Counted from the first letter of the stretch, positions 7,520-16,349 are shown. The stretch is DNA of 64,000 nt from Endozoicomonas atrinae (GCF_001647025.1 NZ_LUKQ02000001.1:1-64000), one strand, 5' to 3'. Made by a program: numbers and translations. The notes: generated from the letters alone by a model not told the origin.

Positions 7520-8860
7520 CTAAAGGCTCCGGGCTTTCAGTGCCAGTGCACGCTTTCTCAGTTCAGTCATTACCTTCTGCTCATTGATCCCGGCAATCTG
7601 TTTATTTTCCATCAGGATCTGGCCATCAACGATGGTGTGCACGACGTCATCTGCACGGCTGGAATAGACAAGGGCAGCTTCCGGGTTGTAGACAGGGGTG
7701 GTATGTGGGCGATGAATATCCACCACAATCATATCTGCCGCCTGACCTTCGGCCAGATAGCCGGTCTCATTTCGATTCATGGCAATGGCAGACTGACAGG
7801 TCGCCATTTCCAGCATCTGCTGCAATGGCAGTAGCTCTGGGTTGGTGTTGTTATTTTTATGAATAATGGCCGCGAACTTCATTTCCTGGAACATATCCAG
7901 TGTGTTATGACTGGCAGGACCATCGGTCGCCAGGCCAATCTGGACACCGGCTTCCAGCATCTCCCTGATGGGCATATTTCCTGAACAGAGTTTGGCATTG
8001 CTGATCGGGCAGTGAGCAACATGAGCACCAGTATCAGCCAGCAGCCGTATATCCTCGGCATTGAGTTTTGTGCAGTGCGCCAGGGTCACATCAGGGCCCA
8101 GAACGCCAAGCGATGTAAGCCACTGGGTAGGCGTTGTACCGTAGTTTTCTCCGACAAACTTCAGTTCCTGAACCCCTTCAGCCAGATGAGTATGAATCGG
8201 GACATTCAACTCATCAGCCACTTTCCGGTTCAGACGCCACATCTTCTCGGTGCAGGAGTAGGTGGCATGCGGGGATAGCGCCAGCTCCAGCCGTCCATCC
8301 TGGGAGCGGTGATGCAACTCAACCTTTTCGGCAAAAGTATCCAGTATCTTCCAGGAGCTTTCCGTGATGTCACTGTACAGTCCCCTGTCGGCAAATCCAT
8401 AGCCAAGGGTTGCTCTCAGTGGCAGTGTCTTGAGGGCCTCAATCTGAGGCTCAACAATATAGGCATCAAAGTGTTCATTAAAACAGGTCATCCCGGAACG
8501 GGTCATCTCAATCAGTCCCGCCAGGCTCGCCCAGTAAAGAATTTCCGGATCAAAATTCTTTTTCATCTTCCACATAAACTGAAGCCATTCAAACAGCTTG
8601 GCATCTTCATTCAAGCCGCGGAGCAGGATATTAGAGGCGATGTGGGTATGACAGTTCACAAACCCGGGCATCACCACGTTACCGGCCACATCAATAACCC
8701 GTTTGGCCTGCCAGTTGCCCAGTGTCTCGGAAGCGCCAATGGCGGAAATTTTCTGACCTTTTATTAATACCGTTCCATTCTGGATCGGCTGCTGTCCATT
8801 CATGGGCAGGACATAAGCCTGTGTGATGGCGATGTCTGCCTGCATTGGCTCAGTTAACAT
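7520..8860 (-). CDS. Amidohydrolase, MTA/SAH (or related chlorohydrolase-type) deaminase
   Basis: A TRZ/ATZ-family metal-dependent hydrolase of 446 residues. Metal ligands are visible: HTH at 71-73, HTHLAEG near 222, an H in LAHCTKLN near 262 and the Asp in ATDGPASHN near 306. The family contains 5-methylthioadenosine/SAH deaminase, guanine deaminase and atrazine-type hydrolases; the SHNTLDMFQEMKFAA segment favours the MTA/SAH deaminase (MtaD) branch. The start has GGGGGA upstream. A purine permease lies downstream on the same strand beyond MITE B1, and a terminator separates it from the MFS gene upstream. The substrate is inferred. Confidence 0.8.
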   Translation of the reverse strand: MLTEPMQADIAITQAYVLPMNGQQPIQNGTVLIKGQKISAIGASETLGNWQAKRVIDVAGNVVMPGFVNCHTHIASNILLRGLNEDAKLFEWLQFMWKMKKNFDPEILYWASLAGLIEMTRSGMTCFNEHFDAYIVEPQIEALKTLPLRATLGYGFADRGLYSDITESSWKILDTFAEKVELHHRSQDGRLELALSPHATYSCTEKMWRLNRKVADELNVPIHTHLAEGVQELKFVGENYGTTPTQWLTSLGVLGPDVTLAHCTKLNAEDIRLLADTGAHVAHCPISNAKLCSGNMPIREMLEAGVQIGLATDGPASHNTLDMFQEMKFAAIIHKNNNTNPELLPLQQMLEMATCQSAIAMNRNETGYLAEGQAADMIVVDIHRPHTTPVYNPEAALVYSSRADDVVHTIVDGQILMENKQIAGINEQKVMTELRKRALALKARSL

Positions 8861-8944
8861 AGAATCCCCCGATACCCGTTGTTATTCAGCTTTATAGGAA
8901 AGTCGGAAGGGATTATTGACGATATTTTTTGTGAAGATTTGATA

Positions 8945-8971
8945 GAACCTATCGGCTGGGCCGATAGGTTC
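8945..8971 (-). terminator. Rho-independent-like stem-loop after the MFS gene
   Basis: A perfect 12-bp stem, GAACCTATCGGC with GCCGATAGGTTC, has a 3-base loop. It starts 15 bases after the stop of the minus-strand MFS gene. It argues that the MFS gene and the amidohydrolase are separate transcription units. Confidence 0.75.
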
Positions 8972-8985
8972 ACAGACATGAGTTA

Positions 8986-10191
8986 TTATGCGGTTGCCAA
9001 CCGAACCACAGGCCTGTCATCTATCGGCAAATGAATCAGTGCTGCCAGAAAGGCAAGTGCCACAGTAGACCACCAGATCGGTTCATAGGAGCCGGTAAAG
9101 TCGTAAATTCTTCCACCAGCCCAGGCGCCCAGGAAGCTGCCCACCTGATGGGTAAAGAACACCAGCCCATACAATGTCGACATATAACGGGAACCAAAGA
9201 TCTGTCGAACCAGCCCGGAGGTCAGTGGCACCGTGCCCAACCAGCAGAAGCCAATCGCTGCACCAAATATAGCGGCGGTATCCACCGTTACCGGCAGAAC
9301 AACAAAGGCGCCAATCACCAGCGTACGCATCAGATAAAGTGCTGACATCACATGTCGTTTACTGAAACGATCACCCATCACACCCCAGAAGTAAGAGCCA
9401 AAAATATTGAAGATGCCAACATAAGCCAGCGCCATGGCGGCACTGGAAGCCGGCAGGTGTTTATCAGCCAGGTAGCTGGGCAGATGTGTCGCAATAAACA
9501 TCACATGGAAACCACAGACAAAGAAGCCGGCATGTATCAGCCAGTAGCCTCTGTGGGCAAACGCTTCTTTCAGTGCCTGCTTCAGAGTTTGCTCAGACTG
9601 TGCTGACTGAGTCGACGTCTGCTGTCCTCTGGCCGTATTCATAAACAGGGCAAAAGCCGCCATGATTGAGCAGAGTGCTGCAAACACCGCCAGCGCCTGC
9701 TGCCAGCCAAATTCACTCAGCAGGTACTGGGCACCCGGTATCATGGCAAACATACCGAACGAACCCGCTGCCGTCGTCAAACCAAATGCCTTGGCAGAGT
9801 GTTCTGCCGGAACCACCTTGGCAACGGCTCCCAGCACAATCACATAACTGGTGGCACTCAGCCCAAGGCCAACCAGTGTCCCCAGGGAGAGGTACAGAAT
9901 GCCCGGAGCCGTTGCAATAGACGTCAGATAAAGTCCAAGCGCGTAGGCAATCGCACCCAGGAAAACCACCCTTTTAGCACCAAAGCGATCCGCCGCCATA
10001 CCAACAAAGGGCTGAAACAAGCCGAACATCAGGTTTTGCAATGCAATGGCAAAACTGAAAAATTCCCGTCCAGTGCCAAAATGCTCTGAAACCGGCAGCA
10101 TGAAAATACCAAACGACTGACGTATGCCAAGGCAGATAATCAGAATCCCTATACCCAGCCATACCAGCAGGGGAAACCGGAAAATACTCAT
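8986..10191 (-). CDS. MFS transporter
   Basis: A 401-residue major facilitator with about 12 transmembrane segments. The A-motif-like AADRFGAKRVVFLG lies in the loop after TM2. The N-terminal WLGIGILIICLGIRQSFGIF resembles the monocarboxylate/oxalate:formate-antiporter-like MFS group. The substrate is unknown. It lies upstream of the purine-type amidohydrolase on the same strand but is separated by a stem-loop terminator, so a functional link is weak. Confidence 0.83.
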   Translation of the reverse strand: MSIFRFPLLVWLGIGILIICLGIRQSFGIFMLPVSEHFGTGREFFSFAIALQNLMFGLFQPFVGMAADRFGAKRVVFLGAIAYALGLYLTSIATAPGILYLSLGTLVGLGLSATSYVIVLGAVAKVVPAEHSAKAFGLTTAAGSFGMFAMIPGAQYLLSEFGWQQALAVFAALCSIMAAFALFMNTARGQQTSTQSAQSEQTLKQALKEAFAHRGYWLIHAGFFVCGFHVMFIATHLPSYLADKHLPASSAAMALAYVGIFNIFGSYFWGVMGDRFSKRHVMSALYLMRTLVIGAFVVLPVTVDTAAIFGAAIGFCWLGTVPLTSGLVRQIFGSRYMSTLYGLVFFTHQVGSFLGAWAGGRIYDFTGSYEPIWWSTVALAFLAALIHLPIDDRPVVRLATA

Positions 10192-10630
10192 AAAGGTCTC
10201 AATATAAAGTGTTAAAGCCGCGTTTCCGGGGGGAGGAAACGCCCTGCCTGTTAATCATCTGTCTTCGTCGCCCGCTGCCCGTCTCCCGAAAAAGACCAGA
10301 CGTGAGCTTTTACGGGTAGCGGGCAGCGGGTGGCGGGCAGCGGTTTTAATAACTGGACAGGGTATCTGAGTGCTGATGACAACCAGAAGAAGCAGCCTGA
10401 CCAGCCAGCAGATCAATCAGACCGGGCGTGTTATGAACCACAAGCAGGGTTACGGCCAGCAGCAATGTCATACGACAGAGCTGAGCCCGGATGGATTGAG
10501 AGAACATGATGATATGGCCGGCAGCGATTAAAAAAGATCGCGCAGTCTATCGCTACCGGTATGGGTAAACCATTGCGAATTGGCTCACCCGGAGATGTAG
10601 CATATACCTATCTGGATTGACCATTGGAGG
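10192..10630. other. Intergenic stretch with GC-rich inverted repeat and a small ORF
   Basis: The region between the MFS gene and nfsA holds an inverted repeat: CCCGCTGCCCG near 10271-10281 pairs with CGGGCAGCGGG near 10320-10330, and a further GGCGGGCAGCGG follows. It also holds one small open frame at 10346-10507, listed separately. Nothing else was recognised. Confidence 0.5.
10346..10507 (-). CDS. Small hydrophobic protein, 53 residues, unknown
   Basis: An ATG at 10507 opens a 53-codon frame with one clear hydrophobic segment (residues about 13-25, MTLLLAVTLLVVH). A short polar tail containing a Cys and two His residues (CHQHS) follows. It looks like a single-pass small membrane protein or a short exported peptide. 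No strong ribosome binding site is visible and I do not recognise the family. It may be a real small gene between nfsA and the MFS gene, or chance. Confidence 0.35.
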   Translation of the reverse strand: MFSQSIRAQLCRMTLLLAVTLLVVHNTPGLIDLLAGQAASSGCHQHSDTLSSY

Positions 10631-11368
10631 TCAATTCATCTTAAACCCTTTTTTCTTCAGGAACTCCCTCATATGAGGCCGGGATTTTTCCTCCAATAAA
10701 GACGATATATCCTGAGACCAGACCCGATCCAACTTACCTCCAGTTCGCTGCTGGTAATAGGCTCTCATGGTGTCATCGTACTGAGCCAATAGTGCCTTAT
10801 TCACTGGCTGGTAATGCTCTTCCATCAGCACAGCATCCAGCGGCAATCTGGGCTTACGCTCCGGATCCTGATCAGGGTAGCCCAGACAGAGCCCAAAAAC
10901 GGGATAGACATTTTCCGGCAAGGCCAGCAAATCGCTGACCTGTTGCGGGTCATTGCGCAGGCCACCAATGTAGCAGATGCCCAGCCCTTCTGACTCAGCG
11001 GCAACTACAACGTTCTGGGCAAACAGCGCAACGTCAACCGTCGCAATGATGAAATGCTCGGTCATACCGTCTGCCATGATTTTGCCCGACTGTTCACAGC
11101 ACCAGTCAGCACGCTTCAGGTCGGCACAAAACACCAGAAACTCGGCAGCTTCCTGCACATAGGCCTGCCCACCCGCCAGCTCTGCCATTGCTCTGCGGGT
11201 TTCAGAGTTTCGAACCCGAATAACGCTCACCCCTTGCAGATTACTGGATGTGGCAGCGCTCTGCCCTGCGGTAATTAAGTCTCTTAACAAACTCTCTTCA
11301 ACCGGCTGCTCAGTAAATTTGCGAATAGAGCGGTGTGATCGGAGCAGTTCAAGTACGGGTTGAGTCAT
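10631..11368 (-). CDS. nfsA: Oxygen-insensitive NADPH nitroreductase (NfsA type)
   Basis: An FMN-dependent nitro/quinone reductase of 245 residues (E. coli NfsA has 240). Close family matches are HRSIRKFTEQPV near the N-terminus (FMN phosphate contact), AAEFLVFCADL, AAESEGLGICYIGGLRN and VFGLCLGYPDQDP.RKPRLP. The C-terminal KESRP-like EEKSRPHMREFLKKKGF also fits. The ATG at 11368 gives MTQPVLELLRSHRSIRKF, the family start; the open frame extends 21 codons further to a TTG, which seems unlikely. It is transcribed away from trhO and shares a short divergent promoter region with it. Confidence 0.9.
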   Translation of the reverse strand: MTQPVLELLRSHRSIRKFTEQPVEESLLRDLITAGQSAATSSNLQGVSVIRVRNSETRRAMAELAGGQAYVQEAAEFLVFCADLKRADWCCEQSGKIMADGMTEHFIIATVDVALFAQNVVVAAESEGLGICYIGGLRNDPQQVSDLLALPENVYPVFGLCLGYPDQDPERKPRLPLDAVLMEEHYQPVNKALLAQYDDTMRAYYQQRTGGKLDRVWSQDISSLLEEKSRPHMREFLKKKGFKMN

Positions 11369-11510
11369 GGTGTTATTCTTCATCCGGTCATTATTATTCT
11401 GCAATATCATAGCAGTGGCTGGATTTTTCAAGGCTTTAAGCCTCTGCTAGACTTCCTAGCCTGGCTCTGGATTTACGCTCCGGATCGCTGATTAAAGGAC
11501 AATAAAGACA

Positions 11511-12539
11511 ATGACTCACTCTCCAAAAGACGCTCAAACAGGCGCCCCCATTGTGGTCTGTGCCCTCTATAAATTCGTTACCCTGAAGAATTTCACCAGC
11601 CTGCGGGAACCCCTGCTCAGAACCATGGAAGCAAACCATGTCAGAGGAACGCTGCTGCTGGCTCAGGAAGGCATTAACGGTACCGTAGCCAGTACCCGGG
11701 AAGGCATTGATGCACTGCTGGCCTGGCTTAATCAGGATACACATCTGAACCCCATTGAGTTCAAAGAATCCCTGAGTGCATCCATGCCTTTCAAAAGAAC
11801 CAAGGTCAAACTCAAGAATGAGATTGTCACCATGGGAGTAGAAGGCATCGATCCTAAGCAAGTCGTGGGGACCTATGTCGATCCCAAAGACTGGAATAAC
11901 CTGATCAGTAATCCGGATGTCATTGTTGTGGATACCCGGAACGATTACGAAATACAGGTCGGGACCTTCAAGCACGCCATCAACCCAAAAACAGACTCTT
12001 TCCGGCAGTTTCCGGAATACGTTGACACCAACATGAATCCCGGGACTCATAAAAAAGTGGCCATGTTCTGCACTGGCGGCATACGCTGCGAGAAGTCCAC
12101 TGCCCTGCTCAAGGAAAAAGGCTTTGAAGAGGTTTACCACCTGAAAGGCGGCATCCTGAAATACCTGGAAGAAGTACCGAAGGCGGAGTCACTCTGGGAA
12201 GGCGAATGCTTTGTCTTTGATGACCGGGTAACGGTTAACCATGACCTTGAGCCAGGCTCCTACGACCAGTGCAACGCCTGTCGCTTACCCATTACTGAAG
12301 CAGACAAACAAAGTGAAAAGTTTCAGCAGGGTGTCAGCTGCCCACACTGTTTTGACAAGCTGACCGAAAAGCAGAAAGCGCGGTTTATGGAGCGTGAAAA
12401 GCAGATGCAGTTGGCCAGATCTCGAGGTGACGCCCATATGGGTGCAGAGGTTGCCGAGACTGTTGTGCACCGTCGCCAGGTAAAGGAAGACGAGCGCCGG
12501 CAACAGCAGCTGAGAACCCAGGCAGGCAAAACTGACTAG
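11511..12539 (+). CDS. trhO: tRNA uridine(34) hydroxylase (rhodanese-domain)
   Basis: A YceA/TrhO-family enzyme that makes 5-hydroxyuridine at tRNA position 34 using O2; 342 residues. The N-terminal [10 protein letters not shown] and AQEGINGT motifs belong to the acylphosphatase-like domain. The rhodanese domain follows with the active-site loop [11 protein letters not shown], Cys at residue 187. The C-terminal region has paired Cys motifs (CNAC and CPHC) that probably bind zinc, then a charged tail. A stem-loop with T-tract ends the unit. The family identity is clear. Confidence 0.93.
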   Translation: MTHSPKDAQTGAPIVVCALYKFVTLKNFTSLREPLLRTMEANHVRGTLLLAQEGINGTVASTREGIDALLAWLNQDTHLNPIEFKESLSASMPFKRTKVKLKNEIVTMGVEGIDPKQVVGTYVDPKDWNNLISNPDVIVVDTRNDYEIQVGTFKHAINPKTDSFRQFPEYVDTNMNPGTHKKVAMFCTGGIRCEKSTALLKEKGFEEVYHLKGGILKYLEEVPKAESLWEGECFVFDDRVTVNHDLEPGSYDQCNACRLPITEADKQSEKFQQGVSCPHCFDKLTEKQKARFMEREKQMQLARSRGDAHMGAEVAETVVHRRQVKEDERRQQQLRTQAGKTD

Positions 12540-12570
12540 CTAAGCTATGTTTTAAGGACAGCCACGAACT

Positions 12571-12615
12571 AAAAATACCACCCCACATTAGGCAATGAAG
12601 AGGGTGGTATTTTTT
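12571..12615 (+). terminator. Rho-independent terminator after trhO
   Basis: AAAAATACCACCC pairs with GGGTGGTATTTTTT across an 18-base loop, and the right arm ends in a T run. It lies 30 bases after the trhO stop. Confidence 0.8.
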
Positions 12616-12645
12616 ATCAACAGCTGACTTGAACGGAGAGTCACC

Positions 12646-12840
12646 ATGGAACTCGAACACCCCGAGCATCTCAACCCTTTTATCCTGTTGGGTATTGTCA
12701 ACGAAAAGCTAAGGCTTACGTGTAACTCACTGGATCAGCTGGCCGATGAGATGGACATGAGCAAACAGGAAATCGAGAACCAGCTTCATAAAATCCGTTT
12801 TCATTATCAGCCGGTCAATAATCAGTTTGTTCAAGACTAA
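12646..12840 (+). CDS. DUF4250 domain-containing small protein
   Basis: A 64-residue protein matching the DUF4250 pattern: NPFILLGIVNEKLRL, then a Ser-Leu-Asp-x-Leu segment (SLDQLADEMDM), an acidic helix and a terminal F.Y.PVNNQFV. The family is widespread and uncharacterised. The start has GGAGAG eleven bases upstream. A decayed copy of the same gene and its upstream sequence lies at 16537-16703, which supports a duplication event around the intervening TetR cassette. Confidence 0.8.
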   Translation: MELEHPEHLNPFILLGIVNEKLRLTCNSLDQLADEMDMSKQEIENQLHKIRFHYQPVNNQFVQD

Positions 12841-12875
12841 CAGATGCTCTATAGAGCTTGTTGTTTGCCAATAAG

Positions 12876-12965
12876 CTCTTTCCTCTTTCCTCTTTCCTCT
12901 TTCCTCTTTCCTCTTTCCTCTTTCCTCTTTCCTCTTTCCTCTTTCCTCTTTCCTCTTTCCTCTTT
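12876..12965. repeat. Heptanucleotide tandem repeat (CTCTTTC), about 12.9 copies
   Basis: Twelve perfect CTCTTTC units are followed by a partial thirteenth. A perfect 7-bp microsatellite of this length is prone to slipped-strand change. It lies 140 bases upstream of the TetR gene start and just after the DUF4250 gene. Confidence 0.95.
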
Positions 12966-12995
12966 ACCAATATTGCGACTCCCCTATTCAATCTT

Positions 12996-13036
12996 CCAAA
13001 AATATTACAAAAAAAGATGATCTGTAATATTTTTGG
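12996..13036. promoter_or_regulatory. 14-bp perfect inverted repeat upstream of the TetR gene (operator or hairpin)
   Basis: CCAAAAATATTACA (12996-13009) is repeated in reverse complement at 13023-13036 with a 13-base spacer. It sits about 70 bases before the TetR ATG, a suitable place for an autoregulatory operator. The AT-rich arms could also form a terminator-like hairpin. Confidence 0.55.
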
Positions 13037-13104
13037 ATGATATAGAAACAATAAATAGCGAATACAATGTCTTCATAACCTGATAGTTAGAGTTCCAGCC
13101 AACA

Positions 13105-13689
13105 ATGAGTCCAAAGGCACAGCAAACCTTTCACCATATACTGGATAGTGCCATGGCCTGCTATCTTGCAAAGGGGGTTAACCGAACGACACTGGATGAT
13201 GTTGCCAGAAAGGGTAATGTCAGTCGGACGACTCTCTATCGATATATAAAAAACGGTGACGACCTGTTACACCAGGTACTCATTCGAGATGCCGGTGAAC
13301 GCCTAACGGAATGTGAGCAGGCTATGCGTTACCACAACAACCTGGCCAGCACACTGGTAGACAGTATTCTTTTCTTTATGCGTGGCAGATCTAGTCGTCC
13401 GGTCTTTCAACTCCTTTTTGAGAACCAACAGTCCGATGTCAACAGCAAACTCAGGCTGACACCGGACATGTTCCGACCGATGACGATAAAGATACTCGAG
13501 CCATTTTTTCAGCGTGAGCAAGAGAAAAACAACATCCGCCCCGGTGTAACCCTTGAAATGGCCACTGAGTTGATTTGCCGGATAACACTCTCTCTTATGA
13601 CGTTTCCAGCGCAGTTTATCAATGATGAAAAAGCCCTGAGGCAATTCCTGGAAACCATTCTGGTGCCTGTAATAGTCAACAGAACCTAG
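13105..13689 (+). CDS. TetR/AcrR-family transcriptional regulator
   Basis: A 194-residue regulator. The N-terminal TetR helix-turn-helix spans about residues 10-55 (VNRTTLDDVARKGNVSRTTL then YRYIKNGDDLL). The C-terminal ligand domain is typical in size but divergent. The last codons, GTC AAC AGA ACC TAG, repeat the inverted end of the MITE that begins immediately after it, so the C-terminal VNRT and the stop appear to be repeat-derived. The upstream inverted repeat and the heptamer tract suggest autoregulation and possibly variable expression. Its likely targets are the two downstream membrane/exported genes. Confidence 0.85.
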   Translation: MSPKAQQTFHHILDSAMACYLAKGVNRTTLDDVARKGNVSRTTLYRYIKNGDDLLHQVLIRDAGERLTECEQAMRYHNNLASTLVDSILFFMRGRSSRPVFQLLFENQQSDVNSKLRLTPDMFRPMTIKILEPFFQREQEKNNIRPGVTLEMATELICRITLSLMTFPAQFINDEKALRQFLETILVPVIVNRT

Positions 13690-13700
13690 GTTCTGTTGAC
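13675..13700. repeat. 26-bp palindrome across the tetR stop codon (MITE end facing a solo end)
   Basis: GTCAACAGAACC, TA, GGTTCTGTTGAC forms a perfect palindrome. The right half is the end of the MITE at 13689-13861. The left half is an identical 12-base end lying inside the coding sequence, probably a remnant of an earlier element. Confidence 0.7.
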
Positions 13701-13861
13701 ATGAGGTTCCAAGCTCAGTGGTTCGTAAAGCCGTATTCCACTAGGCGAGCTGGTGAAGGTGTAGTGGTTCTACATCAAACCAGCTCAACGAAGCTGGAAG
13801 GCGGCTTCACGAGCCATCCTACGGGCTTAAGCTGAGAAAGGAGCATCATGTCAACAGAACC
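13689..13861. repeat. MITE family E (173 bp, TA-flanked)
   Basis: The ends GGTTCTGTTGACATGA and TCATGTCAACAGAACC are a perfect 16-bp inverted repeat. TA flanks both sides (13687-13688 and 13862-13863). The interior folds further and has no gene. It separates tetR from the DUF4345 gene. Confidence 0.8.
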
Positions 13862-13893
13862 TAAACAACACTAAAAAAAACACGGACAATACT

Positions 13894-14301
13894 ATGAATA
13901 AAAAAACACTCTATCTGATTTTCAATATCGCTGTTTGGACACCGTGGGGATTAGCCTGCACACTGGCCCCCTTTCTGATCACTGACATTATTGGCGTTAA
14001 AAGCCTGCACCCCAGCGGGGAAACGGATATGAGGGCCATGTACGGTGGCTTTCAGCTGGCCATGGGACTGATGGCCCTTCATGCACTTGTTAACCCACGC
14101 TTCTTTAGGTCGTTCGTCTATGCCCTGGGAGTTATTGGCTCCTGCCTTGCGCTCAGTCGAACCTACGGCCTGTTTATAGACGACAGTTTTACCACTTATA
14201 CCCTGGGAGTACTGGGTTATGAATTATTTGCGGGAATCTCAGGACTGATATGGCTTTACTTACTCTCTGGTCAAACCACCAGCAACAAAGCAAGCGGGTG
14301 A
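13894..14301 (+). CDS. DUF4345-like small integral membrane protein
   Basis: A 135-residue inner membrane protein with four predicted transmembrane helices. The segment RAMYGGFQLAMGLMALHALV and the C-terminal YELFAGISGLIWLYLL resemble the DUF4345 family, whose function is unknown. It lies between the TetR gene and a large exported protein, all on the same strand, suggesting a regulator-membrane-exported trio. The MITE directly upstream may supply or disturb its leader. Confidence 0.7.
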   Translation: MNKKTLYLIFNIAVWTPWGLACTLAPFLITDIIGVKSLHPSGETDMRAMYGGFQLAMGLMALHALVNPRFFRSFVYALGVIGSCLALSRTYGLFIDDSFTTYTLGVLGYELFAGISGLIWLYLLSGQTTSNKASG

Positions 14302-14402
14302 TACCAGGCATCCAGTTGAAAACAGCTTGATCAAAGAAACAGGTTTTCCTGTTTCAACCAGTATCGATAATGCCATTTTTACAATAATAAAAGTCACACA
14401 GC

Positions 14403-16349
14403 ATGAAATTAAATACGGTTTTGCTCACCTATCTGACACTTTGCTTATTGGTCAGTCCTTCTGGAACAGAGGCCAGCATTCCGAATGCTGTTGATGGTCC
14501 GTTTCAACTCTCTGCCAGATCACCTATTGATGAAGCCTTCGACAGTGTAACCAGTGGTAATAATATTCAAGATGCCAGTGTAGATTGGAAAAGCCAGATG
14601 CCTGAGGGTTTTCAGGCAAAACGAAATGCATCCTATCCATGGGCAACCACAACGTATGATGACCGGGAAGTCTGGGTTGGCACCATTTCTCAGGGCTGGT
14701 GTGTCTGGCCGGTACAAAACCTGGATTACCCTTTTTATCTCAGTACCTACCAGAGCACATACACCGGTTGCTCACCGCAGAGCGTGCTGTCCAGTCAATC
14801 ACAGATCTACATCTACAACTTTGAACGCGGTACGCGTGAATTGGTGAATGAGCAAACATTAACCGCCGGAGGTGCGTTATTCAAAGAGGCTCTGGAGCCT
14901 CACGATGAAATGTCCTTCTTTTCCATCATGGGACTCCGCGCCGCTGGAACCTACAAAGACCTGGTATTTTTTGCCGGCCATCACCTGCATAAAGGTGGAG
15001 AGGGTTGGATCAGGCTGCTGGTATTCAATGCCCGGGAACGTTCATTCCTTGGCTATCGGGATATCAAGGGAGATACAACACGACGTTTCAAGGTTCTTAA
15101 AGACGCGGATGGGAATGTCGGCTTTTACACCATTCTGGGTGCTGAAACCGGCATGACCCAGAATGGTAATGGGTCTACCGTGATGCTGCGCTGGGTTGGT
15201 ACGCCTGAAGATCCCTTCAAGGGAGGAAACTATCGTGAAACGCTCAATGGCGAAGGGGCTGGCTGGGATGTGGTTTCCGCCCCAGCGCTCAACCACCGTT
15301 TTGGCATGATTGGCGACTTCATTCAGTTTACCCATGTCGATGGGACAGAACGCCTGATTATGTCATCTGCTGCACACCCGTTGTTGTATGATCCGGAGTC
15401 AGGCGTAAGGGACAATGATCGACAGGAGTCCGTTATGTTGTTATCGGACAAAATACCGGTGGGTGGTTGGACCTCAGAGAACCCAATGCAGTTTCAAATC
15501 ATTTTCAGTATGGATCGCTATGACCCTGATGAGAAAGGTCGATGGGGGGCAAAGTGGGGAACCGTCAACATCCATCATGACACATTGTATTTTGGCACCT
15601 ATCACCAGGGGACTCAGGCAGGGCACAGCCACTTCGAAATAGCGGACAGTAAACTCTACAATCAGCTCACAGAAACCCGGAGTCAAGAACAGACCTTCTT
15701 ACAAAACCAGTGGCGTGCCACCTCCATCTTTCGAATCCCCCTCCAGCAACTGGATGAAATGGCCTCAGGAGAAACAGAGCCTGAGCTGCTCTACGGTTAC
15801 GAGCATTTTCAAATCGCCAATGAACACGGTAAGTGGCAAAGCGTACCCAACAATATGGGGGTTCCTCCCCTCTTTGGCAAAGCCGGAATGGGAAATCCCG
15901 GCAATATCTACTCCTGGACATCACTCAGCAAAGATGGCCGCCTTTTCTGGGGCTTTTTTGATGCCTTCAGTGGTGTCCACGACCTGTTGGGAGAAGCCGA
16001 CTCCAGTCGTATGCTGCTCTATCCTGGTTTTTCTGTTCCCGTTCCATTCTGGGAGCATTTCCGGGATACCAGCCCGACATCCAGCCTGTTTAGCTGGGCA
16101 AGAGAAGAAATGACACGAAATGGCAGGCTCCACGAGTTTATTGCCGGTGGAGACCTGATCTATTTTGATAATGATGGTATCCCACACACGCTCACGAATA
16201 ATGGCTTTGGCAACCCCTGTGTAAACGGTATACGGAATGCCGAAGAACTCGGCAATAGAATATATTTTGCCACATCAACCTGGTGTAATTTATCCGAGCA
16301 GGCAGGTCTTGAATTCTATGAATTCAAACCTGGGCTGATTAGGCCATAA
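14403..16349 (+). CDS. Large exported protein of unknown function, 648 residues
   Basis: The N-terminus has a clear Sec signal peptide (KLNTVLLTYLTLCLLVSPSG, cleavage near TEA). The mature part is rich in aromatic residues, Gly and Asp, with recurring short strand-like stretches (VWVGTISQGW, DLVFFAGHHL, TLYFGTYHQG, GRLFWGFFDA, NRIYFATSTW). This suggests a beta-propeller or other all-beta secreted protein, but I see no catalytic signature. There is no lipobox. It follows the TetR and DUF4345 genes. I do not recognise the family. The gap of 100 bases before it leaves room for its own promoter. Confidence 0.8.
   Translation: MKLNTVLLTYLTLCLLVSPSGTEASIPNAVDGPFQLSARSPIDEAFDSVTSGNNIQDASVDWKSQMPEGFQAKRNASYPWATTTYDDREVWVGTISQGWCVWPVQNLDYPFYLSTYQSTYTGCSPQSVLSSQSQIYIYNFERGTRELVNEQTLTAGGALFKEALEPHDEMSFFSIMGLRAAGTYKDLVFFAGHHLHKGGEGWIRLLVFNARERSFLGYRDIKGDTTRRFKVLKDADGNVGFYTILGAETGMTQNGNGSTVMLRWVGTPEDPFKGGNYRETLNGEGAGWDVVSAPALNHRFGMIGDFIQFTHVDGTERLIMSSAAHPLLYDPESGVRDNDRQESVMLLSDKIPVGGWTSENPMQFQIIFSMDRYDPDEKGRWGAKWGTVNIHHDTLYFGTYHQGTQAGHSHFEIADSKLYNQLTETRSQEQTFLQNQWRATSIFRIPLQQLDEMASGETEPELLYGYEHFQIANEHGKWQSVPNNMGVPPLFGKAGMGNPGNIYSWTSLSKDGRLFWGFFDAFSGVHDLLGEADSSRMLLYPGFSVPVPFWEHFRDTSPTSSLFSWAREEMTRNGRLHEFIAGGDLIYFDNDGIPHTLTNNGFGNPCVNGIRNAEELGNRIYFATSTWCNLSEQAGLEFYEFKPGLIRP

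Noticed and set aside
12876-12965. The tandem heptamer array considered as a CRISPR
   Set aside because: Units are 7 bases with no spacers; it is a microsatellite.
12815-13051. A 78-codon minus-strand frame encoding KEERGKR repeats
   Set aside because: It is created by the heptamer microsatellite; there is no ribosome binding site, no family, and it overlaps the DUF4250 end.
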